Of a DNA stretch of 13,775 nucleotides, positions 6,524 through 12,355 are shown piece by piece. The notes under the pieces are model-generated. The model was not told the origin of the DNA, did not search any database, and saw only the letters and a program-made list of their open reading frames with translations. Where the stretch lies: positions 1-13,775 of the forward strand of contig DVEE01000146.1 of the NCBI GenBank assembly GCA_015295885.1. Direction: 5' to 3'. Each line of letters opens with the position of its first letter. The first letter of the stretch is position 1. The DNA comes from Leptolyngbyaceae cyanobacterium M65_K2018_010. GTDB lineage: Bacteria; Cyanobacteriota; Cyanobacteriia; Phormidesmidales; Phormidesmidaceae. Made by a program: the position numbers and the translations under genes.

Positions 6524-7732
6524 CTAGGTGAGGCTGGCCCAATGCTTCAAGACCCGCCAGCGGTGGCGGCGCGTGGGCAGTCTTAACCAGTAGGCCCAAC
6601 GGCGAGAAACCGAGCCCAACCGGCCGGTCAAGCAAAGGCCAAAACCATGGACAACGGCGTCTCCCCGCCCCAGGCTGAGCATATCGCCGAGATGTCGGTA
6701 GTGGAAGGTCCGTAGGGGGTGGGCGGTGGTTAAGGCCCAGAGATTGTGGGCGACTACGGGAGCCGCTTGGAAGGCGGCTTGGGCGGTCATGGGGGCGCAG
6801 TCCCGGCCGCGGGCGGGCATGGCGGCCATGTCGCCGAGGACGAATACATTGTCGTAGTCGGGCAATTGCAGGGTGGGTCGGACTAGACATTGGGCCAAGG
6901 GGGTTTGCTTAGGCCTGGGCTGACCCACCCAGGGCTGGGGAACGGTACCCACGGTCCACAGGGTGAGGTCGGCCCGGCGTCGGTGTCCCTGCCCCTGGTG
7001 ATGGAAGACAACGTGATTCTCCTCTACGGACTGCAGGGGCGCATGGGTATACACTTCAACCCCCCGTTTAGCTAGAGCCCGGATTGCGGCCCGTTGCATG
7101 GCTGGGGGATAGGATCGCAAAACCGCCGCCCGTCGATCCAGCACGGTGATGCGAGCCCGCCCGCCCAGGCGATCGGCCAGGGTGCAGGCCAGTTCCACGC
7201 CGCTTGGTCCAGCCCCGGCTACCACCAGATGCATGGGATCGCCAGAAGACTGATGCTCCAGGGCGGCCAATCGGTGTTCCAGTTGCCAGACATCGGCCAG
7301 GTTGGTAAAGGGTAAGGCCCCTGGGCTGTCGGGGGAGGCGGGGGGACGCAGGCGGCTCCCCAGGGCAACCACTAAGTAATCGTAGGCGAGGGTCGGCCCC
7401 TGGCGCAGGGTCACCCGGCGTTGGTGCAGGTCAATGCCCTCAACCCAGTCCTGGCATAGCTCGATCGGGCTATGGTTGAACAGGTCACGGTAGGGAGGGG
7501 CCACTTGCCAGGGTTGGAGTTCCCCGCTGAGCACCTCGTAGAGGAGGGGGGTAAAGGTGAAGCGATCGCGGGGCTCTACTAGGGTCACCCGCAGGGGCAC
7601 TGAGAGTCGCCGCTGGTAGCGCTGTAACGCCAGAGCGCAATAGAGGCCGCCGAAGCCGCCACCCAGGATACAAACTCGCGGACCAGCGGTGGCCTCGCCC
7701 GCCCGCTCGGAAACATCATCGATTGGTGCCAA
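6524..7732 (-). CDS. ndbB: Type II NAD(P)H dehydrogenase, NdbB-like
   Basis: A single-subunit, non-proton-pumping flavoprotein that passes electrons from NAD(P)H to a quinone at the membrane. The 402 residues contain the N-terminal FAD-binding GGGFGGLY (24-31), a second Rossmann motif VVAGAGPSGVELA (170-182) for NAD(P)H, and the C-terminal FAD motif NVFVLGDMAAM (295-305). The stretch YEVLSGELQPWQVAPPY (65-81) and the basic aromatic C-terminus resemble, from memory, Synechocystis NdbB and plant NDC1, which reduce demethylphylloquinone in vitamin K1 synthesis; that subtype call is tentative. No transmembrane helix; membrane contact would be through the C-terminal amphipathic part. Translation must start at the TTG at 7732: no in-frame ATG occurs upstream before a stop, and GGAG lies 7 nt before the TTG. 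It is divergent from the phosphopantetheinyl transferase gene with a 91-bp gap. Confidence 0.88.
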   Translation of the reverse strand: MAPIDDVSERAGEATAGPRVCILGGGFGGLYCALALQRYQRRLSVPLRVTLVEPRDRFTFTPLLYEVLSGELQPWQVAPPYRDLFNHSPIELCQDWVEGIDLHQRRVTLRQGPTLAYDYLVVALGSRLRPPASPDSPGALPFTNLADVWQLEHRLAALEHQSSGDPMHLVVAGAGPSGVELACTLADRLGGRARITVLDRRAAVLRSYPPAMQRAAIRALAKRGVEVYTHAPLQSVEENHVVFHHQGQGHRRRADLTLWTVGTVPQPWVGQPRPKQTPLAQCLVRPTLQLPDYDNVFVLGDMAAMPARGRDCAPMTAQAAFQAAPVVAHNLWALTTAHPLRTFHYRHLGDMLSLGRGDAVVHGFGLCLTGRLGSVSRRWAYWLRLPTRRHRWRVLKHWASLT

Positions 7733-7757
7733 CGCCCTACTCCGCCTCCGGTGCTCG

Positions 7758-7783
7758 TTCCCCCACGGGGTTAAGCGGGGGAA
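7758..7783. promoter_or_regulatory. Inverted repeat TTCCCCC-N12-GGGGGAA in a divergent gap
   Basis: Perfect 7-bp arms (7758-7764, 7777-7783) centred in the 91-bp space between ndbB and the phosphopantetheinyl transferase gene. An inner CCCC-AC-GGGG offers an alternative fold. The position fits an operator affecting one or both genes, but no regulator is recognised. Confidence 0.35.
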
Positions 7784-7823
7784 TACTTTGAGTGTACGCT
7801 AGGCCTACATCCCTCTCCTAAGC

Positions 7824-8687
7824 ATGCCCGATTTCCCCGATGGCCCCGCCAAACCGCCTGATCTACCAGCCTCGCCGCCCCTGTCGCAGCGGACTCTGGT
7901 CAAGATTTGGGCTATTCATGCCGCTGAGCTGGAGGCATCCCTCAGCCACCGCCTTACCGATTACCTCATCCCCACTGAGATAGATCGCCTGCTGGCCCTC
8001 AAGCCACCCCAGGCCCGGCGCAACTTTTTAGTCGGGCGGGGCTGTTTGCGCTACCTACTCGGTCAGGTACTTGACTATCCTCCCAGCGCTGTTCCCCTCA
8101 GCTACACCGCCCAGGGCAAACCGACGCTGGCCTCGGACTTGTCCCTGCAGTTTAACGTCTCCCACTCCGGCGATTGGGTCGGGATTGCCCTGGCTGCCAG
8201 GCCCTTGGGCCTGGATCTTGAGCAGGAACGCCCCCTGACTGATTTAGCTGGCCTTTGCGATCGCTGCCTAGCCCCCGAAGAAGTGCAAGCAGTACAGCAA
8301 CTCCCCCCCGCTGGAGGAACACGCCAGTTTCTCCGGTATTGGGTTTGCAAAGAAGCCTACGCCAAGGGCTTGGGGTTGGGCCTGGGGCTCCCCTTCACCA
8401 GTGTGGCCCTGGACTTGCCAGCCGATGCAGAGCCCCCCTCTCCCACCCCGGTAGCCGTCCGCCGGGGCGTGGCGGCTGGCTGGCACATCTACTATGGGCA
8501 GTGGGTGCCCCACTACCATGGGGGGCTGGCCCTCAGCCTAGAGCCGGGATGGCAACCCACCCTAGCCCTAGCCCTCACCACACCGGCGAAGTTGCTGGCC
8601 TCTATCCCCCAGGACCTGGCTGAGCTCAGGCGGGGTCTAGGTCTGGAATTCCCAGGGGAGAAGGCAGCTGATCCTGGTTCCAGGTAA
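7824..8687 (+). CDS. 4'-phosphopantetheinyl transferase, Sfp/HetI type
   Basis: Transfers 4'-phosphopantetheine from CoA to a serine of acyl or peptidyl carrier proteins, making the holo-forms. Cyanobacteria generally rely on one Sfp-like enzyme for fatty-acid carrier proteins and any polyketide or peptide synthases. The 287-residue protein has the family motifs in order: GKPTL (98-102), FNVSHSGD (110-117), GLDLEQ (129-134; metal-binding Asp131 and Glu133), and WVCKEAYAKGLG (173-184; Glu177). The first 24 residues are Pro-rich and not clearly conserved; the ATG at 7824 has no recognisable ribosome-binding site, so the true start could be slightly downstream. It overlaps the convergent Anbu gene by 62 bp, so the last 20 codons are antisense to the 3' end of that gene. 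One HIP1 octamer lies inside. Confidence 0.92.
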   Translation: MPDFPDGPAKPPDLPASPPLSQRTLVKIWAIHAAELEASLSHRLTDYLIPTEIDRLLALKPPQARRNFLVGRGCLRYLLGQVLDYPPSAVPLSYTAQGKPTLASDLSLQFNVSHSGDWVGIALAARPLGLDLEQERPLTDLAGLCDRCLAPEEVQAVQQLPPAGGTRQFLRYWVCKEAYAKGLGLGLGLPFTSVALDLPADAEPPSPTPVAVRRGVAAGWHIYYGQWVPHYHGGLALSLEPGWQPTLALALTTPAKLLASIPQDLAELRRGLGLEFPGEKAADPGSR

Positions 8688-9402
8688 TATCTGGCATATT
8701 CGATGAGGCCTCGCGCAGGGCCACTTCCCAATGCTTGCGCATAGCTAGAAGATAGGCATCCCCCGCTTGAAACTGGGCCCGGTGCTTAACCACAAACTGG
8801 TCAGTTTGATACATCATCACGTGTAGCGGTGGGCCCACCGAGAGATTCGATCGCATGGTGGAATCTAAGGACAGCAAGGCCGACTTCGACACGGCATCCA
8901 GGGGGGATTCGTAGGAAATGGTGCGATCCAGAATCGGCTTACCGTATTTGGTTTCCCCGATCTGCAGGAAGGGGGTTTCGGGGGTAGCTTGAATACAGTT
9001 GCCTTGGCTATAGACCAAAAAAAGCTCCGGCGCTTCCCCTAAGATTTGCCCCCCAACCAGAAAGCTGCACTGAAAATCAATCCGGTCCTTCTCTAACCAG
9101 GGGCGATCGGCCTCCTGCATGGTGCGAATCTGCATACCGATATAGCGGGCAATATCGTACAGGGTGGGTAGGTTGTGGAGATTAGGATCGCGATTGCGCT
9201 TGATGTCTTGGGTGAGGTTGTGCACCACCGCCTGGGTGACGGAGAGATTCCCGGAGGTACACAGTAAAATGACTCGCTCACCGGTCCGAGAAAAGTCAAA
9301 CAGCTTGCGATAGGACGAGATATAGTCTACCCCAGCGTTAGTTCTGGAGTCGGCGGCCAACACCAACCCAGCCCTGACCAAAATTCCTAGGCAATACGTC
9401 AT
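8626..9402 (-). CDS. anbu: Anbu-type proteasome-like hydrolase (COG3484)
   Basis: A member of the Ntn-hydrolase family related to HslV and proteasome beta subunits (Anbu, ancestral beta subunit). The chosen start gives 258 residues beginning MTYCLGILV: removal of Met exposes Thr1, and Asp17 (LAADSR) and Lys32 (YRKLF) then fall at or next to the proteasomal catalytic positions 17 and 33. SGNLSVTQAV (about 50-59) and SYESPLDAVSKSALLSLDSTMRSN match the family's beta-fold layout. Physiological substrates of Anbu are unknown. A longer frame to 9465 would add 21 residues, bury Thr1, and read through a transcription terminator, so I reject it. Proteobacterial anbu operons usually carry ATP-grasp, alpha-E and transglutaminase-like genes; none is next to this one. 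It follows psbM on the same strand after 98 bp. The 3' end overlaps the transferase gene by 62 bp. Confidence 0.88.
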   Translation of the reverse strand: MTYCLGILVRAGLVLAADSRTNAGVDYISSYRKLFDFSRTGERVILLCTSGNLSVTQAVVHNLTQDIKRNRDPNLHNLPTLYDIARYIGMQIRTMQEADRPWLEKDRIDFQCSFLVGGQILGEAPELFLVYSQGNCIQATPETPFLQIGETKYGKPILDRTISYESPLDAVSKSALLSLDSTMRSNLSVGPPLHVMMYQTDQFVVKHRAQFQAGDAYLLAMRKHWEVALREASSNMPDITWNQDQLPSPLGIPDLDPA

Positions 9403-9421
9403 AGAAGCTTTAATGACCTTG

Positions 9422-9447
9422 AAAAAAGCGCTGGTCTTAGCCAGCGC
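9422..9447 (-). terminator. Intrinsic terminator after psbM, just before anbu
   Basis: On the minus strand GCGCTGG (9447-9441), a 6-nt loop, CCAGCGC (9434-9428) and six T (9427-9422): a perfect 7-bp GC-rich stem with a U-tract. It would end transcripts coming from fdx and psbM. The U-tract ends 19 nt before the anbu ATG, so anbu needs either read-through or a promoter overlapping the terminator. Confidence 0.88.
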
Positions 9448-9500
9448 CCCACTGCTATCACCCACCCCCTGAAGGTACTCTCACCTCCAATGGCGGCAGG

Positions 9501-9611
9501 TTAGGATCCAGTTTGCTTACTGGAAGTTTGAATATACAGAATCAACAAAAACACAGTCGGGACCAGGACAAACAGAATACTGGCGACAAAGCCAAGCTTA
9601 TTCACTTCCAT
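9501..9611 (-). CDS. psbM: Photosystem II reaction-centre protein PsbM
   Basis: A 36-residue single-span thylakoid membrane protein at the photosystem II dimer interface. The sequence begins MEVNKLGFVASILF and continues LVPTVFLLILYIQTSS, matching PsbM over its length; the membrane helix covers roughly residues 6-26, and a short polar tail ends KQTGS. ATG at 9611, TAA at 9503-9501. It is 115 bp downstream of the ferredoxin gene on the same strand, and a strong terminator follows 54 bp after the stop. It lies close to psbB but on the opposite strand. PsbM is easily missed because of its size; the match is clear. Confidence 0.95.
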   Translation of the reverse strand: MEVNKLGFVASILFVLVPTVFLLILYIQTSSKQTGS

Positions 9612-9681
9612 CAGTGATTGCCTCTACTCTCAACCAAACACTACTTACTTGACCACGCGATCATCGTAACGCCTTTAGAAT

Positions 9682-9708
9682 ATCACTCTCCCCGCTGAGA
9701 AAAGTGAT
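9682..9708. other. Inverted repeat ATCACT-N15-AGTGAT between fdx and psbM
   Basis: 6-bp arms at 9682-9687 and 9703-9708 in the 115-bp gap, 19 bp past the ferredoxin stop on the minus strand. No T-run follows, so it may be an mRNA processing or stabilising stem, or an operator for a psbM promoter. I see no convincing -35/-10 pair for psbM. Confidence 0.3.
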
Positions 9709-9726
9709 TCCCCCTCGGTCTGGGCC

Positions 9727-10065
9727 CTAAACCGTTTTAGAGGATTCAACGACCGACTGAGCCGACCGTTTAGGCTTGGTCACCACGGCAACGGGGCCAT
9801 GGACCGTGGCCTGACAGGCTAAGCGACAGCTGGCGGGCCACTTTTTCAGCTTACGTTCCTCCACCCCGGTGCGCGGCGATAGGTTTTCCGCCCCCTCCAC
9901 CACATTCACCACACAGGTGCCGCACTGCCCATACCCCCCGCAATTCATTAATTTGCCGCTGAAGGTGTAGAGATCGATCCGATGTTCTAGAGCTTTGAAG
10001 CGCAGGTTGGCCCCATCGGCGACGGAAATCTCGGTCTTTTCGTTAAGAAACTTAATAATTGCCAT
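9727..10065 (-). CDS. [2Fe-2S] ferredoxin linked to psbB
   Basis: A 112-residue soluble electron carrier. The iron-sulfur motif is C42-x5-C48-x2-C51 with the last ligand most likely Cys84 in RLACQ, the usual position of the fourth cysteine; an extra Cys80 (ASCRLAC) sits four residues before it. The spacing differs from photosynthetic plant-type PetF (C-x4-C-x2-C) and is closer to adrenodoxin-like or NuoG-type clusters, so it is probably not the main acceptor of photosystem I. The C-terminal 20 residues are Lys/Ser-rich and likely disordered. The start is supported by GGAG about 9 nt upstream of the ATG. Divergent from psbB, upstream of psbM on the same strand; the position suggests a role tied to photosystem II assembly or pigment metabolism, an inference from context only. 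Confidence 0.88.
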   Translation of the reverse strand: MAIIKFLNEKTEISVADGANLRFKALEHRIDLYTFSGKLMNCGGYGQCGTCVVNVVEGAENLSPRTGVEERKLKKWPASCRLACQATVHGPVAVVTKPKRSAQSVVESSKTV

Positions 10066-10202
10066 TAATAATTCTCCTTACAGGATGATGGAACTTAAGC
10101 GTTTGGAAATGCGCGATTTCGTGAGGAGGTAGAAGGATGGCCTCTTTGAGGGCTTTCCTTGAGGCCGGTTCGAACCCTTGGTCTGGGTTGCGAGGGTGAT
10201 TT

Positions 10203-10218
10203 GAAGTGGTTACACTTC
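10203..10218. promoter_or_regulatory. Palindrome GAAGTG-GTTA-CACTTC, candidate operator
   Basis: Perfect 6-bp arms with a 4-nt centre, placed at the predicted transcription start of the ferredoxin-side promoter. It is immediately followed by GTAA-N8-TTAC (10224-10239), another inverted repeat. The shape suits a dimeric DNA-binding protein; no known cyanobacterial consensus is matched exactly. Confidence 0.4.
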
Positions 10219-10226
10219 TTTAAGTA

Positions 10227-10255
10227 ATTTCATTGTTACATCTCGCCTGTATCAA
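10227..10255 (-). promoter_or_regulatory. Candidate promoter for the ferredoxin gene
   Basis: On the minus strand TTGATA (10255-10250), 17-nt spacer, TGAAAT (10232-10227). The -35 matches well, the -10 only in part. It would give a leader of about 155 nt. Confidence 0.3.
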
Positions 10256-10261
10256 TAGAGA
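10233..10261 (+). promoter_or_regulatory. Candidate promoter for psbB
   Basis: TTGTTA (10233-10238), 17-nt spacer, TAGAGA (10256-10261). It would give a psbB leader of about 150 nt. It overlaps the opposite-strand candidate almost entirely, so polymerase could occupy only one at a time. Consensus match is moderate. Confidence 0.3.
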
Positions 10262-10340
10262 ATCTATCCCTGGGTGAGGGTGGCCGCTGCCACTATTTCG
10301 CTCCGATAGATGAATTTCTGAGGGATTCTGTGAGCCCAAT

Positions 10341-10356
10341 CTGATAGGCTTATCAG
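10341..10356 (+). other. Hairpin CTGATA-GGCT-TATCAG in the psbB leader
   Basis: A perfect 6-bp stem with a 4-nt loop, 64 nt before the psbB start codon. A second small stem, GTGGC-CGCT-GCCAC, lies at 10280-10293. They may stabilise the leader RNA or act as DNA-binding sites. Confidence 0.4.
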
Positions 10357-10403
10357 TATCTGGCACCGTTAAGACCACGTCAAAACAATACTGTTTTACC
10401 TAG

Positions 10404-10410
10404 AGGAGGA
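10404..10410 (+). promoter_or_regulatory. Strong ribosome-binding site of psbB
   Basis: AGGAGGA ends 9 nt before the psbB ATG, a near-perfect Shine-Dalgarno and the best in the window, in keeping with the high expression expected of CP47. Confidence 0.85.
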
Positions 10411-10419
10411 GAGTAGTCA

Positions 10420-11952
10420 ATGGGACTACCCTGGTACCGGGTACACACAGTCGTCATCAATGACCCCGGGCGGCTGATTGCTGTACACCTAATGCATACG
10501 GCCCTGGTAGCTGGCTGGGCTGGCTCCATGGCTTTGTTCGAACTATCCACCTTTGATCCCAGCGACCCCGTGCTTAATCCCATGTGGCGCCAGGGTATGT
10601 TTGTACTACCCTTCATGGCCCGCCTGGGCGTCACCCAATCCTGGGGAGGCTGGAGCGTTACGGGCGAACCAGCCGTCAACCCTGGCTTCTGGTCCTTTGA
10701 AGGGGTAGCCGCCGCCCATATCATCCTGTCTGGTTTGCTGTTCCTGGCGGCGTGCTGGCACTGGGTTTTTTGGGATCTAGAGCTGTTTCGTGATCCTCGG
10801 ACGGGGGAACCGGCTCTCGATCTCCCCAAAATGTTCGGCATCCATCTCTTTTTGTCTGGGCTACTGTGCTTCGGCTTTGGAGCCTTTCACCTGACTGGGC
10901 TTTGGGGCCCAGGTATGTGGGTTTCTGACCCCTACGGCCTCACCGGTCATGTTCAGGGGGTCGCGCCAGAGTGGGGGGCCGCTGGCTTCAACCCCTTTAA
11001 TCCGGGCGGTATTGTGGCTCACCATATTGCTGCTGGGATTGTGGGCATCATTGCCGGTTTGTTTCACCTCACTGTGCGTCCCCCCCAACGGCTTTACAAG
11101 GCTCTGCGCATGGGAAACATCGAAACGGTGCTTTCCAGCAGTATTGCCGCCGTGTTCTTTGCTGCCTTTGTGGTGGCCGGTACGATGTGGTACGGCAGTG
11201 CCGCTACCCCCATTGAACTGTTTGGCCCCACCCGCTATCAGTGGGATAGCAATTACTTCCAGCAGGAAATTCAACGGCGGGTTCAAACCGATGTCAATGC
11301 CGGTGCTACCCTAGCCCAAGCCTATTCCCGCATCCCCGAAAAGTTGGCCTTCTACGACTACGTGGGTAACAGCCCGGCTAAGGGGGGATTGTTCCGGGTT
11401 GGTCCTATGAATCAAGGGGATGGTTTGGCCCAGGGTTGGTTGGGGCATCCGGTGTTTAAGGATGCCGCGGGTCGCGAGTTGACGGTTCGGCGTCTGCCCA
11501 ACTTCTTCGAAACCTTCCCCGTGGTGCTGGTTGACAAGGATGGTATTGTGCGGGCTGATATTCCCTTCCGACGGGCCGAGTCTAAGTACAGCTTTGAGCA
11601 AACCGGTGTCACGGTCACCTTCTATGGTGGTGAACTAGATGGCCAAACCTTTACCGATCCGACCCTAGTGAAGCGCTATGCCCGTAAGGCTCAGCTCGGT
11701 GAACCCTTCGAGTTTGACCTCGAAACCCTTGGGTCTGATGGGGTATTCCGCACCAGTACTCGGGGCTGGTTTACCTACGGTCATGCTGTCTTTGCCCTGC
11801 TCTTCTTCTTTGGCCATATCTGGCACGGGGCCCGTACCCTGTTCCGGGATGTATTTGCCGGGATTGATCCCGATCTCTCTCCCGAGCAGGTGGAATGGGG
11901 CTTCTTCCAGAAGGTGGGTGACCTAACCACCCGTAAGGAAGAAACCGTTTAG
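10420..11952 (+). CDS. psbB: Photosystem II CP47 chlorophyll-binding protein PsbB
   Basis: Inner antenna protein of photosystem II, with six thylakoid-membrane helices and a large lumenal loop between helices V and VI (about residues 258-450). The protein is 510 residues, the normal length. The chlorophyll-ligand histidines fall where the photosystem II structures place them: 23, 26, 100, 114, 142, 157, 201, 202, 216, 455, 466 and 469, so numbering is unshifted and the gene intact. The start MGLPWYRVHT is canonical. The C-terminal stretch after helix VI (FAGIDPDLSPEQVEWGFFQKVGD) is the conserved stromal tail. A terminator-like hairpin follows 23 bp after the stop and psbT lies 203 bp downstream on the same strand. 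Divergent from the ferredoxin gene. Confidence 0.99.
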   Translation: MGLPWYRVHTVVINDPGRLIAVHLMHTALVAGWAGSMALFELSTFDPSDPVLNPMWRQGMFVLPFMARLGVTQSWGGWSVTGEPAVNPGFWSFEGVAAAHIILSGLLFLAACWHWVFWDLELFRDPRTGEPALDLPKMFGIHLFLSGLLCFGFGAFHLTGLWGPGMWVSDPYGLTGHVQGVAPEWGAAGFNPFNPGGIVAHHIAAGIVGIIAGLFHLTVRPPQRLYKALRMGNIETVLSSSIAAVFFAAFVVAGTMWYGSAATPIELFGPTRYQWDSNYFQQEIQRRVQTDVNAGATLAQAYSRIPEKLAFYDYVGNSPAKGGLFRVGPMNQGDGLAQGWLGHPVFKDAAGRELTVRRLPNFFETFPVVLVDKDGIVRADIPFRRAESKYSFEQTGVTVTFYGGELDGQTFTDPTLVKRYARKAQLGEPFEFDLETLGSDGVFRTSTRGWFTYGHAVFALLFFFGHIWHGARTLFRDVFAGIDPDLSPEQVEWGFFQKVGDLTTRKEETV

Positions 11953-11975
11953 TCTCTTCTTGCCATTCATGGGAC

Positions 11976-12017
11976 GGCCCGACTGTTGAGCGATATGCCC
12001 TATCAGTCGGGCCTTTT
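11976..12017 (+). terminator. Terminator-like hairpin after psbB
   Basis: GGCCCGACTG (11976-11985) pairs exactly with CAGTCGGGCC (12004-12013) across an 18-nt loop, followed by TTTT (12014-12017). The 10-bp GC-rich stem is strong; the loop is long and the U-tract short, so termination may be partial, leaving some read-through to psbT. Confidence 0.75.
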
Positions 12018-12062
12018 AGCTATCAGCCCAAGCTCAACCCCCAGCGGATCCATTCCTGCTAT

Positions 12063-12116
12063 GGGATATCCCCCTGCCTAGGGCCCTGGAGACCTGGGAG
12101 AAGGTTGGGAAATCCC
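12063..12116. repeat. Two near-identical GGGAWATCCC sites before psbT
   Basis: GGGATATCCC (12063-12072, a perfect palindrome) and GGGAAATCCC (12107-12116, one base different), start to start 44 bp, about four helical turns. Both lie between the psbB hairpin and psbT. They may be paired protein-binding sites; no known regulator is recognised. Confidence 0.35.
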
Positions 12117-12155
12117 TGTAAACTGGAATTAGCTAGAGTAGGAGATTTTTTAACC

Positions 12156-12254
12156 ATGGAAGCTGTCGCCTATATTTTCATTTTCGCTTGCATTATCGGT
12201 ACGCTGTTTTTTGCGATCGCGTTTCGGGAACCCCCCCGCATCTCCAAGGACTAA
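12156..12254 (+). CDS. psbT: Photosystem II protein PsbT
   Basis: A 32-residue single-span thylakoid protein at the photosystem II dimer interface next to CP47, known to help assembly and recovery after photodamage. The sequence starts MEAVAYIFIFACIIG and ends in the family signature FFAIAFREPP followed by RISKD; the helix covers about residues 4-23. ATG with AGGAG 11 nt upstream; TAA at 12252-12254. It carries a HIP1 octamer (12213-12220) within codons of the helix. The psbB-psbT linkage is common in cyanobacteria and plastids; here the two are 203 bp apart with a hairpin between. A strong terminator follows 59 bp after the stop. Confidence 0.95.
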   Translation: MEAVAYIFIFACIIGTLFFAIAFREPPRISKD

Positions 12255-12313
12255 TCCAAGCAATCAAACGTCGGTCACATCCCCTCTGGATTTGAACCCA
12301 TCGAATCATGGCC

Positions 12314-12355
12314 TAGCGTTCTTCTAGCCTTTGGCTACAGGGACGCTATTTTTTT
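12314..12355 (+). terminator. Intrinsic terminator after psbT, overlapping the end of cobJ
   Basis: Arms 12314-12329 and 12333-12348 around a TTT loop form 16 stacked positions: 13 Watson-Crick pairs, two G-U pairs and one C-C mismatch, followed by seven T (12349-12355). The right arm and T-tract lie within the last codons and stop of the convergent cobJ. The opposite strand has no T-tract after the stem, so it serves psbT only. Confidence 0.9.

Larger units (their letters stand above)
10066..10419. promoter_or_regulatory. Divergent fdx/psbB regulatory region
   Basis: 354 bp with no coding frame, AT-richer in the middle than its surroundings. Contents: two overlapping back-to-back promoter-like pairs (10227-10261), a palindrome GAAGTG-GTTA-CACTTC (10203-10218), an inverted repeat GTAA-N8-TTAC (10224-10239), and two small hairpins in what would be the psbB leader (10280-10293 and 10341-10356). 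The psbB end carries a strong Shine-Dalgarno. A long structured 5' leader for psbB is a reasonable reading. Confidence 0.6.

Noticed and set aside
9403..9465. 21-residue N-terminal extension of the Anbu protein
   Set aside because: It would bury the catalytic Thr1 and its codons are the terminator stem and T-tract; MTYCLG at 9402 is the family start.
10164..10177. GGTTCGAACC, resembling a tRNA T-loop
   Set aside because: On neither strand do the flanks form a T-stem, anticodon arm or acceptor stem; it is just a 10-bp palindrome.
10224..10239. NtcA-binding site
   Set aside because: The consensus is GTA-N8-TAC; here GTA and TAC are separated by 10 nt, and no properly spaced -10 follows.
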